This document shows positions 12,501 through 21,229 of a stretch of 64,000 nucleotides of DNA, piece after piece. Under the pieces are notes generated by a model, which was given only the letters and a program-made list of their open reading frames with translations, ran no database searches and was not told the origin of the DNA. Position numbers and translations under genes: made by a program. Source of the DNA: Bretschneidera sinensis (taxonomy: Eukaryota; Streptophyta; Magnoliopsida; Brassicales; Akaniaceae); NCBI GenBank assembly GCA_023935145.1, contig CM043700.1:66342120-66406119 (forward strand), in the 5' to 3' direction. Numbering within the stretch: the first letter of the stretch is position 1; the number at the start of each line of letters is the position of its first letter.

Positions 12501-15500
12501 TAAGGTATATCATCAAAAATATTCATAAAGCATTTTTTTACCTAAATGAGGAGTGTGATTGCCATATTTCAATTATTCTTTTCTTCAGCAAGGATGCTAT
12601 ATTAAAGCACATTTAAGTCATAAATCATTGTGATAAGAAAATTTCAATGAATTAGAGTAAAAGATTTTTATATATTAGGATAAACTAATTATTTTAAAGA
12701 TAAAATTAGAAATCAACCCATATTCTCAAACCAAATGCTAATAACAAAATTTTGAATTGAAAAACTTCACATACCTCATGGACAGAATTTCTCAAATATT
12801 TTCTTAGCATCTTGTTTTGGAAATTGAATAAACATAATTTTCCCTTTTCACTATTTTTGCCAATGGGTTCATGAACAAGATTTTTCATTTTGAAATTGTT
12901 TTCTTGCTTATTTCCTCCATGTATGACCTTCAATAAATCTCAAATTTCTTTTGCGGTCTTACATGAGGAAATTTGATCAATTTAATTTTGATCAATAGAA
13001 CTATAAAGCATGTTCATAACTTTAGTATTTAGTTGAATCAATTTACAATCATTTACATCCAAATCAGTTTCATTTTTGAAATCTTCGAAAATGAAGTACC
13101 ATGCATTAATATCATAAGCTTCAATAAAAATCTTCATTTTAGTTTTTCAATGGGTGGAGTTTGTGACATGGAGAAGAAAACTGGTAGGATCTCTTCCTTC
13201 TAAAAACATGGTTTCCAAAAGATTAACTCTAGGAATTTAAGCATAAAACAAATAGCACTTTGCTCTGATATCAATTGTTGGTCCAAAATATATTATGGAA
13301 ATACCCAAGAGAGGGGTGAATTGGGTATTAATTTTATTTTATTTTTTAAATCTTTTGAAATCTCAAATATTAGATTGATAAAAATATATGCGAAATTAAA
13401 TTAAATCAATCTTTCTAAATGAATGGAATAAATATGAGAGAGTTTATTGCTTAATATAGAAGAGATAATTGAATTATAAAATAATTAAGCAATCAATCTC
13501 ATTTACTTGAACAATAAATAATTCTAGGGAGGTAATTAAGGAGATAGAGTCAAAGATATGCAAACTTAATTTATAATAGCTCGAAAATATCGAAATCACA
13601 TCCGACCCTAAATTCACTTCTCTTCAATGCCCTTCCTGAAAGGTTTCACTAACACGAACAAGCGACTTTAATGGTTTTGCTCAAACCAAATACAAACAAA
13701 AAACTTCAATGGTGTTGCTTCAACCTTTTCACAACTGTAGACACCTAATTTCGTTCCAAAAAAATTTAGCGAACCACGTGCGGGTTTTTATGATGAACTT
13801 TTGATCCTAATGTGCTCGGACTTGGTAAATGAGGAACTATGGATTTAATTAGGGAGTAGGAGCAATTGCAAGACCCTTTTCTTCAACCCATTTAATTCAC
13901 TTTGGGTTTAAGTCAATTGGACCTTATTTGATCCAACTAATCGAAGACAAAAGTCTTCATTTAAACTTCGACCCAATCCAAAACTCACTAAAGCGCATTG
14001 ATGTTTCCTAAGCCCAAATACTTTTGGCCCAAATTTCAAGCCCAATAATACTTTTAATTTTTAATGATAAACTTTCAATTTCACCCTCAACTTGGCACTC
14101 TTTGATTGGTTCACTTTTCTCAAACTAAAATTTACTTTTTTATAAAGATGTCTCTCTCCTCTCCCTATGTGGCTGGCCATAATGGGGAATTTTCACTCTT
14201 TCTTTTCACTTTTTGAACTAACATCTCCCTCATAGATTCCTTTATATTCTTTTTTACCAAATGCTACCTTTTCCCCACACAAAATAAGACTTTTTTCACC
14301 TAAAAAGTAACAACAATGCACTTATAAAGCAGTTGATTTTTCTCCCTCTTTGGACAGCCATGTGTACCAAAAAGGAGTTTCTCTTCTTCTCTTTTTGCTT
14401 AGTTAATTGAGAATTACCTTATTAATCTTCCACCATTTTCTTAAATTTTAAATAATATCTTTTTCTACCCAAAAAATCACATTTTATGCCCCAAAAACAG
14501 CACCTAAAAAACAATAGTTTTTTTTAGAATTTGAGGCATTTTTCTCATTTGTTTTGCTTTGTAATTGCACTTTTTTTTTCCCTAAGCTTTTCCACCTTAT
14601 TATGTATAAAAAACCAAAGAAAATTGTGTCTTTTCCACCCCATTTGGTCATCCATTGCAAGGAGAGTTTCTCCTCACCTTTTTTTCTTTTGCTTTTGCTT
14701 TATTAAAAACACTCCAAAATGTACTTTCTTGTTCACCTTTTTGCAAACCTTTTTCTTCACTTTTTTTCACCTCAAAGAAACCTCTCCATCTTCCCCATGT
14801 CCAGCCACTTAAAAATATTTTTCCCCTCACTTATCGCTTAGTTTACCACACCTCACTTCTCTAGCCCCACCTTTACATCCTAAAAGTGAAACACATTTTT
14901 CATCTTGAAAGTTGAAACTACTTTTCCCCTTCTCTATATGACCAGCCATACACCTTTTTTTCACCCATTATTTTTCTTTTTTAATCTTTTGTCCAGCCCT
15001 CACTCTTCCTATAAATACCCCCTTTTACTAACACAAAGAAACCAACACAACACTAAAGCAAAGTAATGCAAAAAAAGAGAGAAAGTTTAGAGAGAAAGAA
15101 AGAAGTGAGAAAAGAGATAAAAAGAGAGAAGAGTAGGAAGATCAAAGAGAGGAATATAACAAAAGAGAAGAGAGTGTTCAAGAAATGTGAGAAAAGAGTA
15201 AAGAGTTAAACACAAAAGAAGAACTAGTGAGAGTTCTTCATTATTTTTTACCACTGTTTGTTTTTTGATCTTCTAATCTTCATTGGAATCATTCTTCCAA
15301 CTTCACTAACTCCACAAGAGCACAAGGATATCTGAGGACAAACCTTGCGCATGGAATTCCTTACCCAAAATGGTTGGTTAAGCTTCTACTTTTTTCAAAA
15401 TAAATTGTTGGCATGATTCGTGTGTTTAAACCCCCTCAAAAATAGACTCGATTAATTTGGCTCAATTTAAAAGTTTCGTCTCAAGGTACTTACTAGTTTC

Positions 15501-18500
15501 TTAGCATTTTATTTTTAACTAGTTATATGACTTTCTTTAGTTACTTACTAGTCATAATGTAGTCTCCCCATTAAATGCAATGTTATATTAACGATAGTTT
15601 TAAAGGTTTTTCCTTTAGTTTAGTACCTTACGATTTTTTATGTTCTCTAAGTTAGATGTTTTATTTTAAGTTGTCATTAATTACATGTGAACTTTAATTC
15701 TTTAAGAAGAATTTTGAGCTCCTTTGGTCCTTGTTAATTTTGGGCCCCTTTGGCCCATTAAAAATGTTTCTAGTTACTAGTTATTTTGAATCTCATCTTT
15801 AAGATCGTTTAGTATAAATCTATTTAGCTTAATTTCTATTTTTTTAACTCGTCTAGTTTAAAGTAGCTTAGTTTAATTCATTCAATTTAGTCTTCAAGTT
15901 TAATTCATCTAGTTTAACTTACATAATTAATCCACTTAGTTTAAACGCACGCACTCTAATTTACTTCTCATCTATACTTTGTGAGTAGTTTTAACATTTT
16001 TTTTTCTTCGTAGTCAAAGAAATTTATTTTTTTATATACGTACTTTTACCGCATTACTTTAAAGTTAATATTAGGTGTTTCTTTGTTTGAATAAAAATTG
16101 AAAAATGTGTGCTTGGTTTTATTAGTAGTGTATGATAATAATAGATGAATTAAAATTTTAATTAATTCCCTTGAAGCACAAGGGGGCTTCGGTCTAGGCA
16201 AGAGAGAGTTTTAAATCCTCACTCTTTTGCACCCAAATCTCCTGAGCTTCGGAATTTTTCACGTAGACCAATGACAAGGGATTTAACTCCTTTCAAGGTC
16301 AAATGGCAGCTCCTTACCCATCATCCTTGCTTTGCGCTTGGATGACAAACGGTCTCTTGTCTAATACATTAAAAGCACATCCATCATGGGAGCCTCCTTA
16401 CTACTTACAAAGGATTTGAGCCTCCATATGTCTACTCATCGTAATCTGCACTCTCGTTATATTAACCTTCTTTAAGGGGAGTGGCCTTGGGTAATGAGTT
16501 GGATGCATAGGTCTTAGCCGAAAAAGAGCAGTACCTACAGTTGGCGACTCCATTGGGGAGATTTAACCTTAAAGTGTTTTTTGGAAATCTTTTGAAATAT
16601 TAATTTGAGTTATTATTTCAGACTTCATTTTGCATACTAGCACTTACCCTTTGCTCTCTACAAAGTAAATTGGGTGGCTCATTTCCTCTTGGTTTCTGGT
16701 GTGGCCTTCATTTGCTTATCGTCAGCCCTTGGTGTGGGATAAGTTTCCTTTGGTTCTTGTCCATGTAACGAAGGTTTACCAAATGTGTATGTACTCTTGT
16801 GGTCCACTTTTCAAGCCACTAGAGAAGCATGATAGCATCCTTCTAGCCACGGGGTATCTAAGCCTTCCGAAGTTATAAGGCAAGCTTACCTTTTTTTAAG
16901 CAAACCATAGAAACTTCCCATCTCGGACAATGACCCTTTTTTCTATCCATTTACTTGCTTGCATGTGTTTGCCTTCACCTCACATGTTTAAAAGCTATAA
17001 AATCAAGTCTATATTTGTAATCTCAATGACAAACTCTACATGAACTTTTCAACTTTGTGAAATTCTAACCAGTTAGAATTTTTAGAATTTCAAAGGTTAT
17101 CTTATTTCTTCTTGATAGTAAAAGGTGACTTTATATTGAAATGTGACTTATTTAGTTAAATAATGCAATTTTATTAGCAAATTGTGGCATAATAATGTAC
17201 TCCAAAACCATAAATGAGTACATCCTCATAAGAGCTTATACATATCATCATGTAAACACCTTTGAATAGAATTCATGACATGCTATTATGAAACCCTCCA
17301 CATAGTAACGGACATGAGAATCTATTCTAACCTTCGCAAATCTACCACCTTTGGGTGTTTAGACAACTTGGGTCAGTCACATCTCAACCATATGCTTCCC
17401 ATGTGACCCTCTTAATTCCAATACATAATCACCACCTTTGGGTGAATGACTATATTCCAAAATCAGAGACATCCCACAAATCTAATTGAAAATGCCACTT
17501 TGGCAACTACATTTCAACTAAACTCATGAAACTCTCTCATACTGAGATATACATTATATTACCCACACCAAAACAATATGACATGATTTTAGTCTTGAAG
17601 ACAATGGGCTTATTTTGTTTCTAAATTCATATTTCATGCTAATTACACTGTTAACAACTTTTGGGGTATGAACAATGCTCACCTCCCAGAATACAGGGTT
17701 CAAGGAAACTCTCTGATGGGGGTTGCTAAGGGGAAATGCCCCCGGTCGGTGGGATCCAATGATTAATGATAAGCTCCAACCCCCACGGTAGACCCTACGT
17801 TCTCGTGGTGCAACATGTGGACAAGTCATTTTTCATTAGAAATGGAATTGAGTTGATATGGATGTGATTCAGGGCACTTTATGTGAAAAATAGGGCAAAT
17901 CCATAGTCGAATCTGGGTAGGCTATAACCGACTGTGAAAACTTTTTGTTCTTATGACAATCAACTTTAGTAAACCACAGTCGACTGTTGAAACTTTTTGT
18001 CTTTATGACAGTCGATTATGGCAATCAAAGTCAACTGTCGAAAGTTTTTACCCTTATTTTCCCTTAGCACAGTCAACTATCTACAAGTACAGTTGACTAT
18101 GAACCCAACACCTGATAATTTGCACTCTATTTTCACACCTTTTTCACTCCTAAAATCAATTTTCTTTATATCCAAACAATATTTAAGGGTTTTAATTGTT
18201 ACTTTATTTTGTTTAATCCTTATAAACACTATTGATTTAACAAATAACCTTAATCTAAGCAAATATATAGCTATATTTCAATTGAATCAACACAATAAAA
18301 AACCCTAAAACATGCTTCTACAAACACATGATCAATTCACATGTTTATGCAATAAAATCTAATATTAGCATCCATTATCATGTGAATTGATCAACATAAT
18401 TCCTTTATTGCTAGAATCACAAAACCCTAACATGCTTTCTATCAATATTTATTCAATCTAAGATTGAAACCTTAATCAGGGTTTTAGACCCAATTTATGG

Positions 18501-21229
18501 TGGTTCTGATACTACATGTAGGGTTTTAAATTAATATCCCTAATCTTGTTGAATCACCATAGATGAGTATAAAACACCTAATAAACAATAGATAGAAATA
18601 ACACTTACCTTGCTTAGGATTCATGGTTGATAATGCAGCGAAATCTTTAATCAAGCCTAGGAATTAATCCTTAGGTAAGCAATAGTTACTTCCCTCTTTG
18701 GTTCTCCTTTAGCACACTAGCTCTCAATGGAGGAAGCATTTCCAAATCTGTTCTTAGGGTTGAGAATAGAAAGGGACTTAGCTTATATTTTATATAGTAA
18801 TCCAATAGCCTACACTAGCTAGCCCATATTAGATACATTAGAGTATTAAACCCACTATAAATAGATTATTCTATTGGGCTCACTTTATGTCTCCCTTAAT
18901 AATCCAATTCTTAGTCCATTTTGTAACATAACCTAATAAGTCTCAATTAATGTAAGCCCGTATCATAGAATATGGAAAAAAAAGGAATATGAAAGCACTT
19001 TTTTGCTTATCGGTAGGAGAAAAATATGGGATGAAAGAAAATGGAATTACCCTTTCCTCTCAATTGGAGTGAAAATTAAAGTGAACTAATTTGTTTTTTC
19101 CCTTTTATTTTTTTTACTTTTCCATCCTCTCTATAAAGGATATTGAGAAAATATCAATCTTTCATTTCTCTTTTTATAAATTGACGGGAAGGGGAATTGA
19201 ACCCAAGTCTCCTATATGGATAACCTCGAGATGACTACTTGGGTAAAAGGCTTAGGTCAAGAAAATATCAATATTTATTTTCTTCTCATTTTTTTTCCTC
19301 GCTTATACCAATCATAGTCACAACAGAGGGTAAAAGTACTTTATAGCAAGCTAAAGGATCAAATTGCCACAATTTGAAAGTTCAAAGAATAAATTGTTCA
19401 AATAAAATAAAACTTCATTGATTTAAATGTAATTTGTTAAAACTTTAAGAACCTCTAATGGAATCAACCCGTTCTCAGTACTAGTTATTACCTTGTTATA
19501 ATCGCCCAATTGCAAGGATTCCATTTTGTACGGGAGATCACACGAAAACATGCTTGATATACATAGATAAGCACTAATATGACTAAAAAGCTTAAGCTCA
19601 TGAGTCTTGGGCTCAAAACCATGTATACAATCCACTTTTATTTTAATTTTTTTCTAATGTGGGATAACTCACATGTGAATATCCTAATAAATCTCCGCCT
19701 CACGTGTGAGTTATATACCAAAATCTCTCTTGAATAGAACCAAGGATCACGAGATCAATAGGATAAACCAAACCAAACTTAACCATGGGGAGAGGTAAGT
19801 CATGAGAGCCTTCACATGGTAGTCTGTATCACAAGGCACACATGAAAATCTTCCAAGAAACCATGGGCTCACAAACACTTCTCATTTAAAGACTCAACCA
19901 CGGGTCAACGTCGTGGGAGTCACATGATCGTGACCAACTTGAACCAGGTTCTGATACCACTTGTTAAAGTTGGGAGTACTTCACACACGGGAGATCACAC
20001 GATTCTTTTTTTTTATGTGGAATAACTCACATGTGAATATCCTAACACATTTTTTTAGACACTCAAGAATTTCATTATTATATTTTTTCCTAGAACAGCT
20101 TGACCCATTTGAGACAGTGGCAATGAGAGCCCAGCTATGTTAACTTTGTTAGGCACAGCAGAAACTCATTATATTGTGGTTGCAGGTGTTCTCTATCTGC
20201 TTGAGATCAAGTGGAAGGACAGGAATTATAGCATCAGAGGAAGAGGATGTACCGGTTGCAGTAGAAGAGAGTTACTCTGGGAACTACATTGTAGTTTTCG
20301 ACCCACTTGATGGATCATCCAACATTGATGCTGCAGTCTCCACTGGATCCATCTTTGGAATATACAGCCCCAATGATGAGTGCCTTGCAGACATTAGCGA
20401 TGACTCCACTGTAAAGTCTAATGTTTCTCTACTTCAATTTTCCAAACCCTAGTTTTTGCGGTTGCAATTTAGAAAACCAATACTAATATAAAGAACTTCA
20501 GTGGGGAGTACTTGGGATGTTTCACAAAGTTATTAACTGTTTGATACATGAAATATTGCAGCTTGACAATGCAGAACTTAAGGTGTATTGTGAGTGTGTG
20601 CCAGCCAGGGAGCAACCTACTTGCTGCTGGCTATTGTATGTACTCAAGCTCTGTGATCTTTGTGCTCACTATTGGAAAAGGAGTGTTTGCATTCACCTTG
20701 GACCCCATGTATGGTGAATTCGTTTTGACTCAAGAAAACATCCAGATACCAAAAGCAGGAAAGATTTACGCATTCAATGAAGGGAATTACCAATTGTGGG
20801 ATGACAAGCTGAAAAAGTACATCGATGACCTTAAGGACCCAGGCAAGCCTTATTCTGCTCGATACATTGGTAGTTTGGTTGGGGACTTTCATCGAACACT
20901 GTTATATGGTGGAATCTACGGTTATCCAAGAGACAAAAAAAGCAAGAATGGGAAGCTGAGGCTCTTGTATGAGTGTGCACCAATGAGCTTTATAGTTGAA
21001 CAAGCTGGTGGCAAAGGATCAGATGGACATCAAAGAGTACTTGACATCACACCAGTTGAGGTGAGAACTATTACTACTATTTAACTACTATGGGGTTTAT
21101 GGAACTCTTTTTGTGGTAAATTAGGTGACCAAATTGCTCTTTGTTCTTTTTCAACAGATACATCAGCGTGTTCCGCTTTACATTGGAAGTGTGGAGGAGG
21201 TGGACAAATTGGAGAAGTATTTAGCTTGA
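6147..21229 (+). CDS. CFBP1: Chloroplast fructose-1,6-bisphosphatase, copy 1 (4 exons)
   Basis: Hydrolyses fructose-1,6-bisphosphate to fructose-6-phosphate in the stroma (Calvin cycle, starch synthesis). Exons: 6147-6584, 20186-20410, 20562 or 20575-21060, and 21158-21229. Residues 1-58 are a Ser-rich transit peptide ending before MAVG. Visible motifs are SSISMACKQIASLVQRA, NIQGEDQKKLDV, the EEED metal ligands (~164-167), FDPLDGSSNID (184-194) and LLYECAPMSF near the C-terminus. The redox-loop cysteines (C212, then C225 and C230) mark it as the thioredoxin-regulated type. With the usual acceptor (exon 3 from 20562) one extra base breaks the frame. An AG 13 bases downstream (exon from 20575) restores it and shortens the loop. 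Three residues present in copy 2 (around DPG/KPYS) are also missing. Intron 1 is 13.6 kb. It may be functional or decaying. Confidence 0.85.
6848..7000 (+). repeat. Left copy of a ~120-bp direct repeat flanking copia element C
   Basis: Sequence with AAGCATTTTTTTGCTTATTGGTAG and ending AAACTAATT directly precedes the left LTR of element C. A clearly related stretch (18974-19092) directly follows the right LTR in the same orientation. It is far longer than the 4-6 bp target duplications LTR elements normally make. Confidence 0.65.
7000..7500 (-). repeat. Copia element C, left (3') LTR
   Basis: 501-bp LTR, TGTAGAG...TCTAACA as read on the + strand. The polypurine tract is immediately to its right (7501-7517) in minus orientation, so this is the 3' LTR of a minus-strand element. 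It matches 18517-18973 across its length with many small differences, including CCTTAGGTAAGCAATA and the TAGCCCATATTAGA region. Confidence 0.75.
7501..8325 (-). mobile_element. Copia element C, internal 3' fragment
   Basis: Minus-strand internal sequence next to the 3' LTR. The stretch 7860-7930 (GGACCTTCCATGGTCACATG...) is the reverse complement of sequence upstream of the LTR at 3061-3155, so the two elements share a 3' untranslated region. Copia remnants continue to 8325, where element B begins. No intact coding frame is present. Confidence 0.6.
8326..9460 (-). repeat. Copia element B, left (3') LTR
   Basis: Starts TGTTGGTCCAAAATATA and matches the LTR at 13276-13735 over ~460 bp (shared AGAGTTTATTGCTTAATATAG and TTGAACAATAAATAATTCTAGG). 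The outer end is inferred near 9460, where a TGATAACAAAACATCC start would lie on the minus strand. A minus-strand TATA box (TATAAATA, about 9080-9090) fits an LTR promoter. It contains CAGTCGA-type palindromic words near 9270-9295. The short frames inside are not genes. Confidence 0.6.
9461..12700 (-). mobile_element. Copia element B, internal region without recognisable pol
   Basis: About 3.2 kb of very AT-rich DNA between the left LTR and the gag remnant. A piece at 11987-12181 (minus) ends in a KSSILKNLLVDQLEEH-like stretch that could be the end of the gag UBN2 domain (typically ...LSLDELIGSL). I see no protease, integrase, reverse transcriptase or RNase H motif in any frame. The region contains a duplicated ~33-bp unit at 10226-10289. 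The element may be a gag-only, non-autonomous form or badly eroded. Confidence 0.5.
10226..10289 (+). repeat. Two tandem ~33-bp units
   Basis: TCAAGAATAAGRTCTCTAAC followed by AAGATCTCTA occurs twice in direct succession with few differences. It lies inside copia element B. Confidence 0.7.
12700..13215 (-). pseudogene. Copia gag (UBN2-type) pseudogene of element B
   Basis: Minus-strand translation from 13215 gives LEGRDPTSFLLHV, then KMKIFIEAYDINAW, LIQLNTKVMNMLYSSID, QISSCKTAKEI, and finally LLKVIHGGNKQ...KMKNLVHE. This is the order of the copia gag domain (FIxAxDxxxW ... AKAMNxLxxAL ... CKTAKEIWDxLxVTHEGT). At least three in-frame stops interrupt it. It lies just inside the primer-binding site and LTR at 13261-13735, as gag should. 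Confidence 0.75.
13261..13275 (-). other. Primer-binding site of copia element B
   Basis: TGCTCTGATATCAAT on the + strand is the reverse complement of a TGATATCAGAGCA-type site, the initiator-tRNA-Met primer site usual for plant copia elements. It abuts the LTR end at 13276 and sets the element's orientation as minus. Confidence 0.75.
13276..13735 (-). repeat. Copia element B, right (5') LTR, truncated
   Basis: Matches 8326-8800 up to ...CAACCTTTTCACAA and then stops abruptly at 13735, where a TGTAGACACC LTR start begins. The missing outer part was not found further right, so the LTR was cut by the incoming element or by a later deletion. Confidence 0.7.
13736..16539 (+). repeat. Long Tat/Ogre-like gypsy LTR (2.8 kb)
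   Basis: Begins TGTAGACACC and ends ACCTACA, with 5-bp inverted ends (TGTAG/CTACA), and is followed by TTGGCGACTCCATTGGGGAG, a primer-binding site of the type used by Tat/Ogre elements. A TATA box (TATAAATA, 15010-15017) is present. Upstream of it (about 14100-15000) the top strand is strongly pyrimidine-rich; downstream (15055-15190) it is almost purely purine. No second LTR copy exists in the window, so this is a truncated element. The short frames at 14531-14864 come from the CT-rich tract and are not genes. Confidence 0.65.
15010..15017 (+). promoter_or_regulatory. TATA box in the Tat/Ogre-like LTR
   Basis: TATAAATA lies at the switch from pyrimidine-rich to purine-rich DNA, about 30-40 bp before AACACAAAGAAACC, a plausible transcription start. 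The direction is the same as cpFBPase copy 1, within its first intron. Confidence 0.5.
16541..17000 (+). mobile_element. Primer-binding site and 5' leader of the Tat/Ogre-like element
   Basis: The TGGCGACTCCATTGGGGAG site (16542-16560) directly follows the LTR end. Around 450 bp of non-coding leader follow, then the sequence loses any recognisable gypsy character. No gag or pol is seen, so only LTR plus leader remains. Confidence 0.5.
17001..18500 (-). mobile_element. Copia-type internal fragments (element C, 5' side)
   Basis: Non-coding mosaic. 17320-17560 resembles the copia 3' untranslated type seen at 7540-7740 (CCACCTTTGGGTG-type words, CTCTCATACT). 17930-18100 holds several AGTCGACT or CAGTCAACT-type palindromic words spaced by TTTTTGTCTTTATGACA-like repeats. 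18300-18500 holds repeated AAACCCTAA words and a perfect inverted repeat. I see no gene. A minus-strand frame at 17554-17829 has no recognisable domain. Confidence 0.4.
18329..18393. repeat. Perfect 15-bp inverted repeat (hairpin)
   Basis: TGATCAATTCACATG (18329-18343) and its exact reverse complement CATGTGAATTGATCA (18379-18393) are separated by 35 bp. The pair lies about 120 bp inside the primer-binding site of element C, in its 5' leader. Confidence 0.8.
18501..18514 (-). other. Primer-binding site of copia element C
   Basis: TGGTTCTGATACTA is the reverse complement of TAGTATCAGAACCA, a tRNA-Met-type site, two bases from the LTR start at 18517. Confidence 0.65.
18517..18973 (-). repeat. 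Copia element C, right (5') LTR
   Basis: TGTAGGGTTTTAAATTAATATCCC... pairs with the LTR at 7000-7500. The last ~9 bases (TTCTAACA end) are missing and the sequence runs straight into the flanking direct repeat. Many substitutions between the two LTRs indicate an old insertion. Confidence 0.75.
18974..19092 (+). repeat. Right copy of the ~120-bp direct repeat flanking element C
   Basis: GAAAGCACTTTTTTGCTTATCGGTAG...GTGAACTAATTTG corresponds to 6848-7000 in the same orientation with a few indels. It is ordinary intron sequence outside the element on this side. Confidence 0.65.
19146..19272 (-). mobile_element. tRNA-derived SINE with 13-bp target duplications
   Basis: A 101-bp body (19159-19259) is bounded by exact direct repeats AGAAAATATCAAT (19146-19158 and 19260-19272). 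On the minus strand it has a pol III B-box-like GGTTCAATTCC preceded by GAGACTTG, typical of plant SINEs, an upstream A-box-like region around CCAAGTAGTC, and an A-rich end (AAAAAGAGAAATGAAAG). Size, B box, A-rich tail and target duplication together support a SINE. It is antisense in FBPase intron 1. Confidence 0.7.
19435..20047 (-). mobile_element. TRIM-like miniature LTR retrotransposon
   Basis: Two short direct repeats, 19435-19689 and a shortened 19962-20047, start TGTTAAA and end GAATATCCTAAYA. They share GGGAGATCACACGA and GGAATAACTCACATGTGAATATCC. The 272-bp interior has no coding capacity. GGTTCTGATACCACT next to the right repeat is the reverse complement of a TGGTATCAGAACC primer site. 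Size, missing coding and tRNA-Met site fit a TRIM on the minus strand. No clear 5-bp target duplication was found. Confidence 0.65.
20186..21229 (+). CDS. CFBP1: cpFBPase copy 1, exons 2-4
   Basis: Exon 2 (20186-20410, 75 codons) carries RSSGRTG, EEED, DPLDGSSNID and the first redox cysteine (NDEC). Exon 3 (to 21060) carries RCIVSVCQPG, NLLAAGYCMYSSS, SFIVEQAGG and the RLLYECAPMS catalytic region. Exon 4 (21158-21229) encodes IHQRVP...EKYLA and a TGA stop. Introns 2 and 3 are short with GTAAAG and GTGAGA donors. From the usual acceptor (20562) the frame reads LDNAELKV and then a wrong frame; from the AG ending at 20574 it reads NLRCIVSVCQPG in phase. Confidence 0.85.

Larger units (their letters stand above)
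6585..20185 (+). other. CFBP1: Giant transposon-filled intron 1 of cpFBPase copy 1
   Basis: The donor GTTAGT (6585) and acceptor TTGTGGTTGCAG (ending 20185) are normal. The equivalent intron in copy 2 is only 237 bp. The extra DNA comprises copia element C (7000-18973), copia element B inside it (8326-13735), a Tat/Ogre-like LTR with leader (13736 to ~17000), a SINE (19159-19259) and a TRIM-like element (19435-20047). C, B, the SINE and the TRIM lie antisense to the gene. The Tat-like LTR is in the sense direction and carries a TATA box, so it could cause aberrant transcription or premature polyadenylation. Confidence 0.85.

Noticed and set aside
14531..14864. Overlapping Phe/Ser-rich frames, looking like small membrane proteins
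   Set aside because: They arise from the CT-rich tract of the Tat/Ogre-like LTR; three frames on two strands are open together.
17554..17829. 91-codon minus-strand frame in FBPase intron 1
   Set aside because: No recognisable domain, and it lies in copia-type non-coding DNA.
19170..19260. Possible tRNA gene because of the GGTTCAATTCC B box
   Set aside because: No cloverleaf can be drawn around it; the target duplications and A-rich tail indicate a SINE.
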